A stretch of DNA of 64,000 bases from an uncultured bacterium. Its GTDB lineage: Bacteria > Bacillota > Clostridia > Oscillospirales > Oscillospiraceae. Of this stretch, positions 52,817 to 61,191 are shown in pieces. A program made the translations under genes and the position numbers. Where the stretch lies: assembly GCA_949840775.1 (NCBI GenBank), contig CATKXO010000013.1:1-64000 (forward strand). Reading direction: 5' to 3'. Numbering within the stretch: the stretch's first letter is position 1; the number at the start of each line of letters is the position of its first letter. Below the pieces are notes generated by a model. The model was not told the DNA's origin. It worked only from the letters and a program-made list of their open reading frames with translations, and did no database searches.

Positions 52817-54949
52817 TTACGCCTTGACCTCCAGCAGGGGAGTCCCGGCCTTGATTGCCCCCTCTGCCTTGGGGGTGACGCTCTGGTAATCGTCGGTGTT
52901 GCAGACAATCATGGGGGTGGTAAGCAGATAGCCTGCCGCCTTGATGGCCTCCATGTCGAAGGAGATGAGCAGGTCGCCCTTTTTCACCTTCTCGCCCACC
53001 TCCACGTGGGCGGTAAAGTGCTGGCCCTTCAGCTCCACGGTGTTGATGCCGATGTGGAGGAGCAGCTCCACCCCCTCCGGGGTAACCAGGCCGATGGCGT
53101 GGTGGGTGTCGAAGAGGTTATCCACCTCGGCGTCGGCCGGGGCGAACAGCTTGCCCTCAGAGGGCTCAATGGCCACGCCCTCCCCCAGCACACAGGTGGA
53201 GAAGGCCTCGTCCTGGACCTGGTCCATGGGGACCACGGTGCCACTCATGTGGGCGGACATCACCGCGTCCTGCCTGGCCTCCGCAGGGGCCTTGGCGGGA
53301 GCGGGAGCCGCGGCGGCGGTCACGCTGCCCAGATTGTCAGACTCGGGAGAGTCCATAAAGTCCACCAGGTTGGACTTGATCACCGCCACCTGGGGGCCGT
53401 AGACCACCTGGACGCCGTTGCCCTTGTGGATGACGCCGGAGGCCCCGGACTGCTTCAGCAGGGCATCAACCACTTTGTCCGCATCGATGACGGTGACGCG
53501 CAGGCGGGTGGCACAGCAGTCCACGTCGGACAGGTTGGCCTTGCCGCCCAGGCCCTGGAGGATCATGGCGGAGACGGGGTCGGACACGGAGCCGGCAGGG
53601 GCGGAGCCGTCGGGGCCCACGCCGGTCTTGGCCTTGAAGTCGGAGCGGGTGAAGAGCTTGGTCTCCTCCCCCTCGTCCTCACGGCCGGGGGTCTTCAGGT
53701 TCATTTTGGTAATCATCAGGTAGAAGGTAAAGTAGTAGACCACAAAGTACACCAGGCCCACGATGGGAATCCAAATCCAGTGGGTCTTGGCGTTGCCCTG
53801 GAGGATGCCGAAGAGGGTCAGGTCGATGATGCCGCCGGAGAAGGTCATGCCCACGCCCACGTTGAAGATGTGCATCAGCATATAGGCCAGGCCGGCATAG
53901 ACGCAGTGGACGGCGTACATCAGGGGGGCCACGAAGAGGAAGGTGAACTCCAGGGGCTCGGTGATGCCGGTGAGCATGGCGGTAAGGGCGGCGGAGATCA
54001 GCAGGCCGCCGGCGGCCTTGCGCTTCTCGGGCTTGGCAGTCTTATACATGGCCAGGGCCGCGCCGGGCAGGCCGAAAATCATGAAGGGGAACTTGCCCGC
54101 CATAAACCGGGTGGCCTCCACCGAGAAAACCTGGGTGGACTTAGAGGCCAGCTCGGCAAAGAAGATGTTCTGGGCGCCCTGGATGGTCACCCCGTCGATG
54201 ACGGCGGTGCCGCCCATAGCGGTCTGCCAGAAGGGCATATAGAACACGTGGTGCAGGCCGAAGGGGATGAGCGCCCGCTCCAGCAGGCCGTAAATCCAGG
54301 TGCCGGCATAGCCAGACCGGAGGACCAGATTGCCCAGAGCGGCGATGCCCGTCTGGACCACAGGCCAAATGAAGAACATGGCGATGCCCACCACCAGGAA
54401 CACGGTGGTGCACACAATGGGGACGAACCGGGTGCCGCCGAAGAAAGACAGCACCTGGGGCAGCTGGGTCTTATAGAAGCGGTTGTGGAGGGCGGCCACC
54501 CCTAAACCTACAATGATGCCGCCGAAGACGCCCATCTGTAAGGTGGTGATGCCCAGAGTGGAGGTGGTGGTGTTGGCCGCCATGGCCTCCACGCCGCCCC
54601 GGGCGGTAATCATGGCAGAGATGGCGGTGTTCATCACCAGGTAGGCGATGGCGCCGGACAGGGCGGCCACCTCCTTCTCCTTCTTCGCCATGCCGATGGC
54701 CACGCCCATGGCAAAGAGCAGAGCCAGGTTGTTGAACACGGCGCTGCCGCACTGGTTCATAATGTCCAGGACGGTGTAGAGCACGCCTCCCTCGTAGATC
54801 ACGCCGGTAAGGCCGTAGGCCTCCAGCATGGTCTGGTTGGTGAAGGAGCTGCCCACGCCCAGCAGCAGACCCGCCACCGGCAGCAGGGCGATGGGCAGCA
54901 TAAAGGAGCGGCCCACCCGCTGCAACACACCAAAGATTTTGTCCTTCAT
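52817..54949 (-). CDS. ptsG: PTS glucose-type EIICBA transporter
   Basis: A 710-residue PTS protein. IIC (about 1-400) has ten hydrophobic segments and GITEPLEFTFLF; IIB follows with the phospho-Cys in DVDCCATRLR; IIA is C-terminal with His in LLLHIGINTVELKG. Imports glucose or a related sugar (GlcNAc, maltose), phosphorylating it. Expression is controlled by the antiterminator just upstream, through the RAT/terminator at 54,982-55,063. Confidence 0.94.
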   Translation of the reverse strand: MKDKIFGVLQRVGRSFMLPIALLPVAGLLLGVGSSFTNQTMLEAYGLTGVIYEGGVLYTVLDIMNQCGSAVFNNLALLFAMGVAIGMAKKEKEVAALSGAIAYLVMNTAISAMITARGGVEAMAANTTTSTLGITTLQMGVFGGIIVGLGVAALHNRFYKTQLPQVLSFFGGTRFVPIVCTTVFLVVGIAMFFIWPVVQTGIAALGNLVLRSGYAGTWIYGLLERALIPFGLHHVFYMPFWQTAMGGTAVIDGVTIQGAQNIFFAELASKSTQVFSVEATRFMAGKFPFMIFGLPGAALAMYKTAKPEKRKAAGGLLISAALTAMLTGITEPLEFTFLFVAPLMYAVHCVYAGLAYMLMHIFNVGVGMTFSGGIIDLTLFGILQGNAKTHWIWIPIVGLVYFVVYYFTFYLMITKMNLKTPGREDEGEETKLFTRSDFKAKTGVGPDGSAPAGSVSDPVSAMILQGLGGKANLSDVDCCATRLRVTVIDADKVVDALLKQSGASGVIHKGNGVQVVYGPQVAVIKSNLVDFMDSPESDNLGSVTAAAAPAPAKAPAEARQDAVMSAHMSGTVVPMDQVQDEAFSTCVLGEGVAIEPSEGKLFAPADAEVDNLFDTHHAIGLVTPEGVELLLHIGINTVELKGQHFTAHVEVGEKVKKGDLLISFDMEAIKAAGYLLTTPMIVCNTDDYQSVTPKAEGAIKAGTPLLEVKA

Positions 54950-54981
54950 AGAATGTCCTCCTTCTTAATACAGTATGGCTG

Positions 54982-55040
54982 AAAATATAAAAACCCATAC
55001 CATACATACCGGACATTTCCAGTGTGCACCGCATGGGTTT
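54982..55040 (-). terminator. Leader terminator before EIICBA
   Basis: AAACCCAT and ATGGGTTT form a long hairpin followed by TTTATATTTT on the minus strand. Its 5' arm overlaps the RAT element, the standard PTS antitermination switch. Confidence 0.8.
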
Positions 55041-55063
55041 CGCCCGCTTAAGGTCACGATCCC
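55035..55063 (-). promoter_or_regulatory. RAT antiterminator site before EIICBA
   Basis: On the minus strand it reads GGGATCGTGACCTTAAGCGG then GCGAAACCC, close to the RAT consensus of BglG/SacY/LicT targets. It overlaps the terminator at 54,982-55,040. Confidence 0.78.
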
Positions 55064-55064
55064 G

Positions 55065-55907
55065 TTATTTTTTGCTCAGGTTAATCCGCTTGAGGTGGAT
55101 GGTCAGATAAATCAGCTCCTCGCCGGAGACCTCCTTCTGATAGGCGTTGCCGATATACTCTGCGATATGCTGGGCGCATTTGTAGTGCTGCTTGCAGCTG
55201 CGGATGATCATCTCCTGAAACTCCGCGTCGTACTCATCCTCCTGCCGGGGGGCAGCCTGAAACAGCCGCTGGGCAAAGTATCTGAGATGGACGATAAACC
55301 GGTTGAAGTCCAGGGACTCCCGGTCGAATTTCTTCTGATAGTAATATTCCACCACCTCCAGCGTCCCCTCAATCAGCTTGGTCATGTCATACATCACGCT
55401 CATGCTGGTGTTCAGCTCTGCGTTGACGATGTGCATGGCGATGAAAGCCGCCTCGCTGGGGTTCAGGTTTGCCCGGGTCTCCTCCTGGATGACCTTCAGG
55501 CAGTGCTGGCCCAGGTGGTACTCCGTGGGGTAATAGCTCATAATGGCGCCCTGGAGAGGATTGGTGAACTCCACACCGTTTTCCTTGCGCTTGATGGCAA
55601 AGCTGATATGGTCGGCCAGGGTAATGAGCAGCGCCTCGTTAAGGGGGGCAGTGATTTCGCCCTTGATGTATTCGATCAGGTCCTGAGTCAGCTTAAGATG
55701 CTCAATGGGAATCTGCTCGCACAGCTCCCGCAGCTTGCGCTGCTCCGCCTTGTCCTCCATGTGATAGGTTTTTTCAAACAGAGCCGGGTCCACCCGCTCT
55801 CCAATCTTCCGTTTAAAGCCCAGCCCTTTGCCGGTGACGATCATTTCGCTGCCCCTGTCGTCCACCACGCAGAGGATGTTGTTGTTGATGACCTTTTTAA
55901 TACGCAA
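55065..55907 (-). CDS. licT: BglG/LicT-family transcription antiterminator
   Basis: A 280-residue PRD regulator. N-terminal RNA-binding CAT domain (MRIKKVINNNILCVVDDRG at 1-19), then PRD1 and PRD2 with conserved His residues (LADHISFAIKRK; EYHLGQHCLKV; AFIAMHIVNAEL). It binds the RAT RNA and prevents termination when the sugar is present. The start is probably TTG 55907, after GAGGGGG. It lies directly before EIICBA. Confidence 0.92.
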   Translation of the reverse strand: MRIKKVINNNILCVVDDRGSEMIVTGKGLGFKRKIGERVDPALFEKTYHMEDKAEQRKLRELCEQIPIEHLKLTQDLIEYIKGEITAPLNEALLITLADHISFAIKRKENGVEFTNPLQGAIMSYYPTEYHLGQHCLKVIQEETRANLNPSEAAFIAMHIVNAELNTSMSVMYDMTKLIEGTLEVVEYYYQKKFDRESLDFNRFIVHLRYFAQRLFQAAPRQEDEYDAEFQEMIIRSCKQHYKCAQHIAEYIGNAYQKEVSGEELIYLTIHLKRINLSKK

Positions 55908-55923
55908 ATCCTCTGCCCCCTCA

Positions 55924-55985
55924 TAAAAAATAATCCAACCCCGTCCACAACTGCCCCTGCATCCAGGGAAAGCAGACAGAGTTGG
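55924..55985 (-). terminator. Leader terminator before licT
   Basis: CCAAC and GTTGG close a large hairpin with an inner GC-rich stem, followed by ATTATTTTTT on the minus strand. Confidence 0.7.
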
Positions 55986-56012
55986 TCAAGCCCGGCGGAC
56001 CGGTAACATTCC
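55984..56012 (-). promoter_or_regulatory. RAT antiterminator site before licT
   Basis: On the minus strand it reads GGAATGTTACCGGTCCGCCG then GGCTTGACC, similar to RAT. It overlaps the terminator immediately downstream, so licT seems to control its own expression. Confidence 0.68.
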
Positions 56013-56029
56013 AACATTAATTTGAAATT

Positions 56030-56058
56030 ATGATAGCGTTCTCCGCAAAAGAAGTCAA
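56030..56058 (-). promoter_or_regulatory. Promoter of the licT-ptsG-ptsH operon
   Basis: On the minus strand TTGACT, 17 bp, TATCAT. The rest of the 430-bp gap holds the RAT/terminator pair, a small hairpin (AAACCCCT/AGGGGTTT at 56,131-56,158) and the tRNA terminator; no gene was seen. Confidence 0.72.
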
Positions 56059-56298
56059 GAACGAATTGGAATATCCGGCTGGATTCTACCGATTACACAA
56101 TTTCTGTGCGGTATTTTTGGCGATTACTCCAAACCCCTCTCCTGTCAGAAAGGGGTTTAGAGCATTACGGGTGTGGAACAAATCCCCAGTTTAGATGCTT
56201 CGGTTTTCAGGTCTGCGCCCAAAACCAAATCAAAGCCCAGCGAAAGCGGGTTCGATTTGGAAAGGAGGCGCAGCAGAATGAGCGCGCTCTGACTTTTG

Positions 56299-56336
56299 AA
56301 CAAAGTCGGAGCAAGCGATATGCAGCTTGCTCCGAC
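56299..56336 (-). terminator. Terminator of the tRNA-Leu gene
   Basis: Perfect 12-bp stem GTCGGAGCAAGC / GCTTGCTCCGAC, followed on the minus strand by TTTGTT. Confidence 0.75.
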
Positions 56337-56337
56337 G

Positions 56338-56422
56338 TGGTGCGCCCGAGGGGAGTCGAACCCCTATTCCGCGAGGAGGCAGAACCTAAATCTACTGCGT
56401 ATACCAATTTCGCCACGGGCGC
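56338..56422 (-). tRNA. tRNA-Leu (anticodon UAG)
   Basis: An 85-nt cloverleaf on the minus strand: acceptor GCGCCCG / CGGGCGC, D-arm TGGCGAAATTGGTATACGCA, anticodon loop TTTAGGT (anticodon TAG), a long variable arm CCTCGCGGAATAGG and T-loop GGTTCGACTCC. CCA is encoded. The long variable arm and length identify leucine. Confidence 0.95.
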
Positions 56423-56513
56423 TCATGAAAACGGCAGAGCATTCTGCCGCTTTTTTGATGCTGTGATTCGATATTTTACCATTATACCGCAGATATGTCA
56501 AGTTTTCTTGTTT

Positions 56514-56653
56514 TAGGGAGTGCCCCAACGCGCATTTTATCCGGAGATAAGCTGTAGGGGCCGCTCCCCTGGGCGGCCCGAAGCCAAGTGAGGCGCTGTG
56601 TTTTTGTGGGCCGCCGAGGACGGCGGCCCCTACATTAAAATCTGCGAAAAGGA
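56514..56653. repeat. Long interspersed repeat, inverted copy
   Basis: About 140 bp, near-identical in reverse orientation to 24,026-24,162, including the palindromic core and both flanks (AACGCGCATTTTATCCGGAG on the left and AATCTGCGAAAAGGA on the right). Confidence 0.85.
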
Positions 56654-56685
56654 CAATCCCTGTTTCCACAGGCACAGCTTCAAGC

Positions 56686-57735
56686 TTACCGTTCCGTCAG
56701 AGAGAAACGGTAACGGGTGGTTTGATCATACCGCTCCCCCGCTCTCAGGGTGCAGGAGGGGAAGCCGGGCTGATTCGGGGTGTCAGGGAAGTGCTGGGTC
56801 TCCAGGCAGAAGCCGTGGCGGAACCCATAGACAGCCCCCTCCTTTCCCTTTCGGCCGTCCTCCACAAAGTTGGCGGTGTAAAACTGGACGCCGGGGCAGT
56901 CGGTCTCCACCTCCATCACAATTCCGGTGGCCCTGCTGCGGGCCAGGGCCGCCGGGCGCATCACGCCGGGTTGACCGTCCACCACAAAGTTGTGGTCATA
57001 GCCGTGACCCCACTCCAGCTGCTGGAAGGGCTCGCTGATGTGGGCGCCGATGGGAGTGGGCCGGCGCAGGTCCATAGGGGTGCCCTCCACCGGATCAATC
57101 CGCCCAAAGGGAATGCTGGTCTCGCCGGCAGGGGTATATGCGGAGCAGTACAGCTGAATCTCCTGGTCCAGCACCGCTCCGCTGCCCTGGCCGGACAGGT
57201 TGAAGTAACTGTGGTTGGTGAGATTGCAGGGGGTGTCCCCATCGGTGACTGCCTGGTAGTGGATGGACAGGGCGCTCCCCTCCAGGGCGTAGGCAACCTT
57301 CACCTGAATATGTCCGGGGTAGCCCTCCTCCCCGCTGGGGCTGTCCAGGGTAAGCACCACCCTGTCCGCCTCTACGGACTCCACCGCCCAGACCCGGTGG
57401 GACCAACCCACATTCCCGCCGTGGAGATGGTTGGGGCCGTCGTTGCAGGCCAAGGCGTACTCCTCGCCATTGAGGGTAAATTTTCCCTTGGCAATGCGGT
57501 TGGCGAAGCGGCCAATCAGCGCACCGAAAAAGCCGCCGTTGGTTTCATACTCCGCCAGGGTGTCATATCCCAGCACCACATCCACCGGGCCGTCCTTGCC
57601 GGGGACAGCGAGGACCCGGAGGATACCGCCGAAGGTAATCACCTTGGCCGTCAATACGCCGTTGTCCAGCGTCAGCTCCCGGACCTCCTCCCCGTTTTTC
57701 GTTACGCCAAAGGGTATTCCAAAGCACTTGCTCAT
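56686..57735 (-). CDS. galM: Aldose 1-epimerase (galactose mutarotase)
   Basis: A 349-residue GalM. Substrate-binding His in NHSYFNLSG, aspartate in YDHNFVVDG and catalytic glutamate near FCLETQHFPD. Interconverts alpha and beta forms of hexoses. The in-frame start at 57861 would have a 42-residue addition with no ribosome site; GTGGGAGG precedes ATG 57735. It stands alone; may serve the sugar imported by the PTS 2 kb away. Confidence 0.93.
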   Translation of the reverse strand: MSKCFGIPFGVTKNGEEVRELTLDNGVLTAKVITFGGILRVLAVPGKDGPVDVVLGYDTLAEYETNGGFFGALIGRFANRIAKGKFTLNGEEYALACNDGPNHLHGGNVGWSHRVWAVESVEADRVVLTLDSPSGEEGYPGHIQVKVAYALEGSALSIHYQAVTDGDTPCNLTNHSYFNLSGQGSGAVLDQEIQLYCSAYTPAGETSIPFGRIDPVEGTPMDLRRPTPIGAHISEPFQQLEWGHGYDHNFVVDGQPGVMRPAALARSRATGIVMEVETDCPGVQFYTANFVEDGRKGKEGAVYGFRHGFCLETQHFPDTPNQPGFPSCTLRAGERYDQTTRYRFSLTER

Positions 57736-57899
57736 ATGATGGCCTCCCACATATAAATTGCTGGATAAAGTGTAGCACATTTTTTTACAAAAGGCAAATT
57801 TTGCTTTAGCAGACGGTTGAACGCAAGCATTGAGGGCTGGGACTGTGTTCCCAACCCTCAATCAATTTCATGATTGCCAGGGAGCTCGGCCCGCCTGAA

Positions 57900-58499
57900 C
57901 TAAGGCCGTTCCCCGATCCCCGACAAAATAGCCCCCAGCAGCTCCTCACGGCCAATGCCCTTCTCGGCGGAGAAGGGTATCAGCCGGTCCTCCTCCCCCA
58001 GCTCCAGGGTATCCCGGATGGTTTGGAGGTTGGGCTCAATCTCGCTTTTTTTCAGCTTATCCAGCTTGTTGGCCACGATAATCAAGGGACAGCCCGTGTC
58101 CTTGAACCACTGGAACATGGTACAGTCGTCGGCGGTGGGCCTGTGGCGGGCATCCACGATCATCACGCCCAGGGTGAGCAGGTCGGGCCAGGCAAAGTAG
58201 TCCTCCATCAGCCTGCCCCACCGGTCCCGCTCCGCCTTGGACACCTTGGCGTAGCCATAGCCGGGCAGGTCCACCAGATAGAAGGCCCCGTCAATGTTGA
58301 AGTAGTTCACATGGACGGTCTTCCCCGGCGCGGCCCCCACCCGGGCGAAGTTCTTCCGGTTGAGGAGACGGTTAATAACGGAGGACTTGCCCACGTTGGA
58401 CCGGCCGGCGAAGGCCACCTGAGGCAGGCCGTCCTGAATGAAGTTTTTCGGGGAGACGGCGGACAGCACAAACTCCGCCTTTTGCAGATTGACAGGCAT
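57900..58499 (-). CDS. engB: Ribosome biogenesis GTPase EngB/YsxC
   Basis: A 199-residue GTPase needed for 50S assembly. G1 GRSNVGKSS (about 30-38), G3 DLPGYGYAK, G4 ANKLDK and G5 SAEKG are present. ATG 58499 follows AAAGGAGG; an in-frame start six codons earlier overlaps that site. Gene order engB-lon-clpX-clpP-tig is common in Firmicutes. Confidence 0.96.
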   Translation of the reverse strand: MPVNLQKAEFVLSAVSPKNFIQDGLPQVAFAGRSNVGKSSVINRLLNRKNFARVGAAPGKTVHVNYFNIDGAFYLVDLPGYGYAKVSKAERDRWGRLMEDYFAWPDLLTLGVMIVDARHRPTADDCTMFQWFKDTGCPLIIVANKLDKLKKSEIEPNLQTIRDTLELGEEDRLIPFSAEKGIGREELLGAILSGIGERP

Positions 58500-58527
58500 G
58501 ATAGACCTCCTTTGCATGCGGCCGCTC

Positions 58528-58599
58528 TGTAGGGGCGGATATCATCCGCCCGCAGTTCACAGGTCTATTTGGATACGGGCGGCTAATAGCCGCCCCTAC
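58528..58599. repeat. Palindromic repeat after lon
   Basis: GTAGGGGCGGATATCATCCG and CGGGCGGCTAATAGCCGCCC with a spacer. Its end supplies the TAG stop codon of lon (58,596-58,598), just as another copy does for purN. Confidence 0.8.
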
Positions 58600-61031
58600 T
58601 GGCTCATGCGGGAGCTGTCCTCCCCCTGGGACGTGGGCGGCAGCTCAGGCAGGGCCTCATCCTTCCTGGGACGGCCTCGGCGGCGGGGCGCGGGGACCTC
58701 CAGGGGACGGTTCAGCGCCTGGGCCAGCACCTGGTCCGCCCGCTCCACCAGGACGAACTGGAGGGCCTTGCGCACCGTCTGGTCGATCTCCTCCAGGTCC
58801 TTGGCGTTGTCAGCGGGAATCATCACTGTTTTAATCCCGTTGCGGAAGGCGGCCATGGTCTTCTCTTTCAGGCCACCGATGGGCAGCACCCGCCCCCGGA
58901 GGGTGACCTCCCCGGTCATGGCAATCCCCCGGCGCACCGGAACCCCGGTGAGGGCAGACACCATGGCGGTGGTGATAGCGATCCCGGCGGAGGGGCCGTC
59001 CTTGGGCACCGCCCCCTCGGGGAAGTGGACATGGATGTCCTTCTCCTTATAGAAGTCGGCGGGGATGCTCAGCCGCCCCGCCTGACTGCGGATGAAGCTG
59101 AGGGCGGCGTGGGCCGACTCCTTCATCACGTCCCCCAGGTTGCCGGTGAGTTCCACCTTGCCGGAACCGGGGACCACGTTGACCTCCACCTCCAGCAGCT
59201 CGCCCCCCACGGAGGTCCAGGCCAGGCCGTTGACCACGCCCACACGCTCCTCCAGGGCCTGGCGCTCGGGGTGATAGCGGGGTACGCCCAGATATTCCTC
59301 CAGGTCCTTGTCCGTAACACGGATGGTCTTCGCCTCCTCGGACACCACCTTCATGGCGGCCTTGCGGCAAATGGCGGCCAGCCGGCGCTCCAGCACCCGG
59401 ACCCCCGACTCCCGGGTGTAGGCGGCGATGATCTCCCGCAGGGCGCCGTCGGACACCTTGAGCTGCTGCTTCGTCAGCCCGTGGCGTTTCAGCTCCTTGG
59501 GCAGCAGGTGGCGCTTGGCGATCTGCACCTTCTCCTCATCGGTGTAGCTGGACAGCTCAATGACCTCCATCCGGTCCAGCAGGGGCCGGGGGATGGTATC
59601 GGTGGTATTGGCGGTGGTAATAAACATGACCTGGGACAGGTCGAAGGGAACTTCAAGGAAGTTGTCCCGGAAGGTGGCATTCTGCTCCCCGTCCAGCACC
59701 TCCAGCAGAGCGGAGGCCGGGTCCCCCCGGTGGTCACGGCCCAGCTTGTCGATCTCGTCCAGCAGGATAAGGGGGTTGCAGCTCTGGGCCTGGTTGATGG
59801 CGGCAATAATCCGGCCGGGCATGGCCCCCACGTAGGTCTTCCGGTGTCCCCGGATTTCCGCCTCGTCACTGACCCCGCCCAGAGAGATACGGGCCAGCTT
59901 CCGGTTCATGGCCTTGGCCATGGACATGGCGATAGAGGTCTTACCCACCCCCGGCGGGCCCACCAGACAGATGATCTGCCCTTTCAGCTCAGGGGCCAGC
60001 TGGCGGACGGCCACAAATTCCAGCACCCGGCGCTTTACCTTGTCCAGGCCGAAGTGGTCCTGGTCCAGCGCCTTTTGAACGGCGGAGACATTCACCTTTT
60101 CCCTGGTGGTCTTCCCCCAGGGCAGCTCCAGGCAGACATCCAGGTAGCTGCGCAGAACGGTGCTCTCCGAGGAGCTGTAGGACTGCTTGGCCAGCCGGCC
60201 CAGCTCCTTGTTCAGCTTCTCCCGCACCTGGTCTGGGAGCTTGGCCTGGGCGATTTTCTCCCGGTACTCCTCGATCTCGTCGGGCTCCTCCCCCAGCTCG
60301 GACTGGATGGCCTTCATCTGCTCCCGAAGGTAGTAGTCCCGCTGGTGGTCGTTCATCCGCATCCTGGCCTGCTCCTGAATCTCCTGGTCCAGAGAGAGAA
60401 TCTCCACCTCCCGCTCCAGCAGGCGGCGGAGCTTCTCCAGCCGTTTGGCGGGGCGCAGCTCCTCCAGGATCATCTGCTTGTCGCTGTTGCGCATGGGGAT
60501 GTTTTGGGCGATATAGTCGGCGATGTGTCCCGGGTCCTGGCTGGCCAGCACGTGGATCATCAAATCGGGGGCCAGCTTGGGAGACAGCTCGGCGTAGTCC
60601 TGGAACAGCTCGTAGGTAGAGCGGATCAGGGCCTCCGTTTTGGCGCTGCTTCTGGCCGGAGACTGGGGGACAGCAATCTCCTGCACCTCCGCCTCCAGGT
60701 GGGGCTCGGTGCGCAGCAGCTGGAGCAGGCGGCCCCGGCCCACGCCCTCCACCATCACCCGCACATTGTCCCCCGGCATCCGGAGAATCTGGCGGATGTT
60801 GGAGATGGTGCCCACCTGATACAGGTCGTCCATCCCCGGCTCCTCCACCCCGATGTCCTTCTGGCCCACCAGGAACACCGGACTGCCGGCGGTCATGGCC
60901 GCTTCCAGCGCCCGGACGGAGCTCTCCCGGGCCACCTCAAAGTGGATGAGCACATTGGGGAACACCGTCAGCCCCCGCAGGGCGATGGCAGGCATGGTGG
61001 TGGTGTGGAGAATGTCATACTCTTTGCTCAT
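58596..61031 (-). CDS. lon: ATP-dependent protease Lon
   Basis: An 811-residue LonA. N-terminal LON substrate domain (1-200), coiled coil, AAA+ with Walker A GPPGVGKTS and Walker B LILLDEIDKL, and the C-terminal protease with catalytic Ser in PKDGPSAGIAI and Lys about 40 residues on. ATG 61031 is preferred over GTG 61040, which touches the AAGGA site. A terminal tail with RRRGRPRKDE is AT-hook like. The final stop lies in a repeat. Confidence 0.97.
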   Translation of the reverse strand: MSKEYDILHTTTMPAIALRGLTVFPNVLIHFEVARESSVRALEAAMTAGSPVFLVGQKDIGVEEPGMDDLYQVGTISNIRQILRMPGDNVRVMVEGVGRGRLLQLLRTEPHLEAEVQEIAVPQSPARSSAKTEALIRSTYELFQDYAELSPKLAPDLMIHVLASQDPGHIADYIAQNIPMRNSDKQMILEELRPAKRLEKLRRLLEREVEILSLDQEIQEQARMRMNDHQRDYYLREQMKAIQSELGEEPDEIEEYREKIAQAKLPDQVREKLNKELGRLAKQSYSSSESTVLRSYLDVCLELPWGKTTREKVNVSAVQKALDQDHFGLDKVKRRVLEFVAVRQLAPELKGQIICLVGPPGVGKTSIAMSMAKAMNRKLARISLGGVSDEAEIRGHRKTYVGAMPGRIIAAINQAQSCNPLILLDEIDKLGRDHRGDPASALLEVLDGEQNATFRDNFLEVPFDLSQVMFITTANTTDTIPRPLLDRMEVIELSSYTDEEKVQIAKRHLLPKELKRHGLTKQQLKVSDGALREIIAAYTRESGVRVLERRLAAICRKAAMKVVSEEAKTIRVTDKDLEEYLGVPRYHPERQALEERVGVVNGLAWTSVGGELLEVEVNVVPGSGKVELTGNLGDVMKESAHAALSFIRSQAGRLSIPADFYKEKDIHVHFPEGAVPKDGPSAGIAITTAMVSALTGVPVRRGIAMTGEVTLRGRVLPIGGLKEKTMAAFRNGIKTVMIPADNAKDLEEIDQTVRKALQFVLVERADQVLAQALNRPLEVPAPRRRGRPRKDEALPELPPTSQGEDSSRMSQ

Positions 61032-61049
61032 GGTTGTCACGTCCTTTTG

Positions 61050-61120
61050 CCGGCGGGCCGGCCAGGAGGCCGGCCCCTACTAAAATATACACCGCATGGG
61101 CCGCCGCCCCCGGCGGCCCG
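61050..61120. repeat. Palindromic repeat between lon and clpX
   Basis: Stems GGCGGGCCGGCC/GGCCGGCCCC and GGGCCGCCGCCCCCGGCGGC in series; same family as the other copies. Confidence 0.7.
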
Positions 61121-61138
61121 TCAACAGGCTGGAACAGA

Positions 61139-61176
61139 CGCCCCGCGCCCCGCAGGGAGGCGTTGCGGGGCGTCTG
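61139..61176 (-). terminator. Possible terminator after clpX
   Basis: 11-bp stem AGACGCCCCGC / GCGGGGCGTCT. No clear T-run on the minus strand, so it may only stabilise RNA. Confidence 0.4.
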
Positions 61177-61191
61177 CGTTTCTTCGTTATG

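Noticed and set aside
52418..54505. Long open frame of 695 codons opposite EIICBA
   Set aside because: Antisense shadow of a conserved gene; no motif or ribosome site supports it.
56106..56516. Open frames across the tRNA-Leu gene
   Set aside because: They cross the tRNA and repeats; the peptides (e.g. AKLVYAVDLGSASSRNRG) are translations of tRNA sequence.
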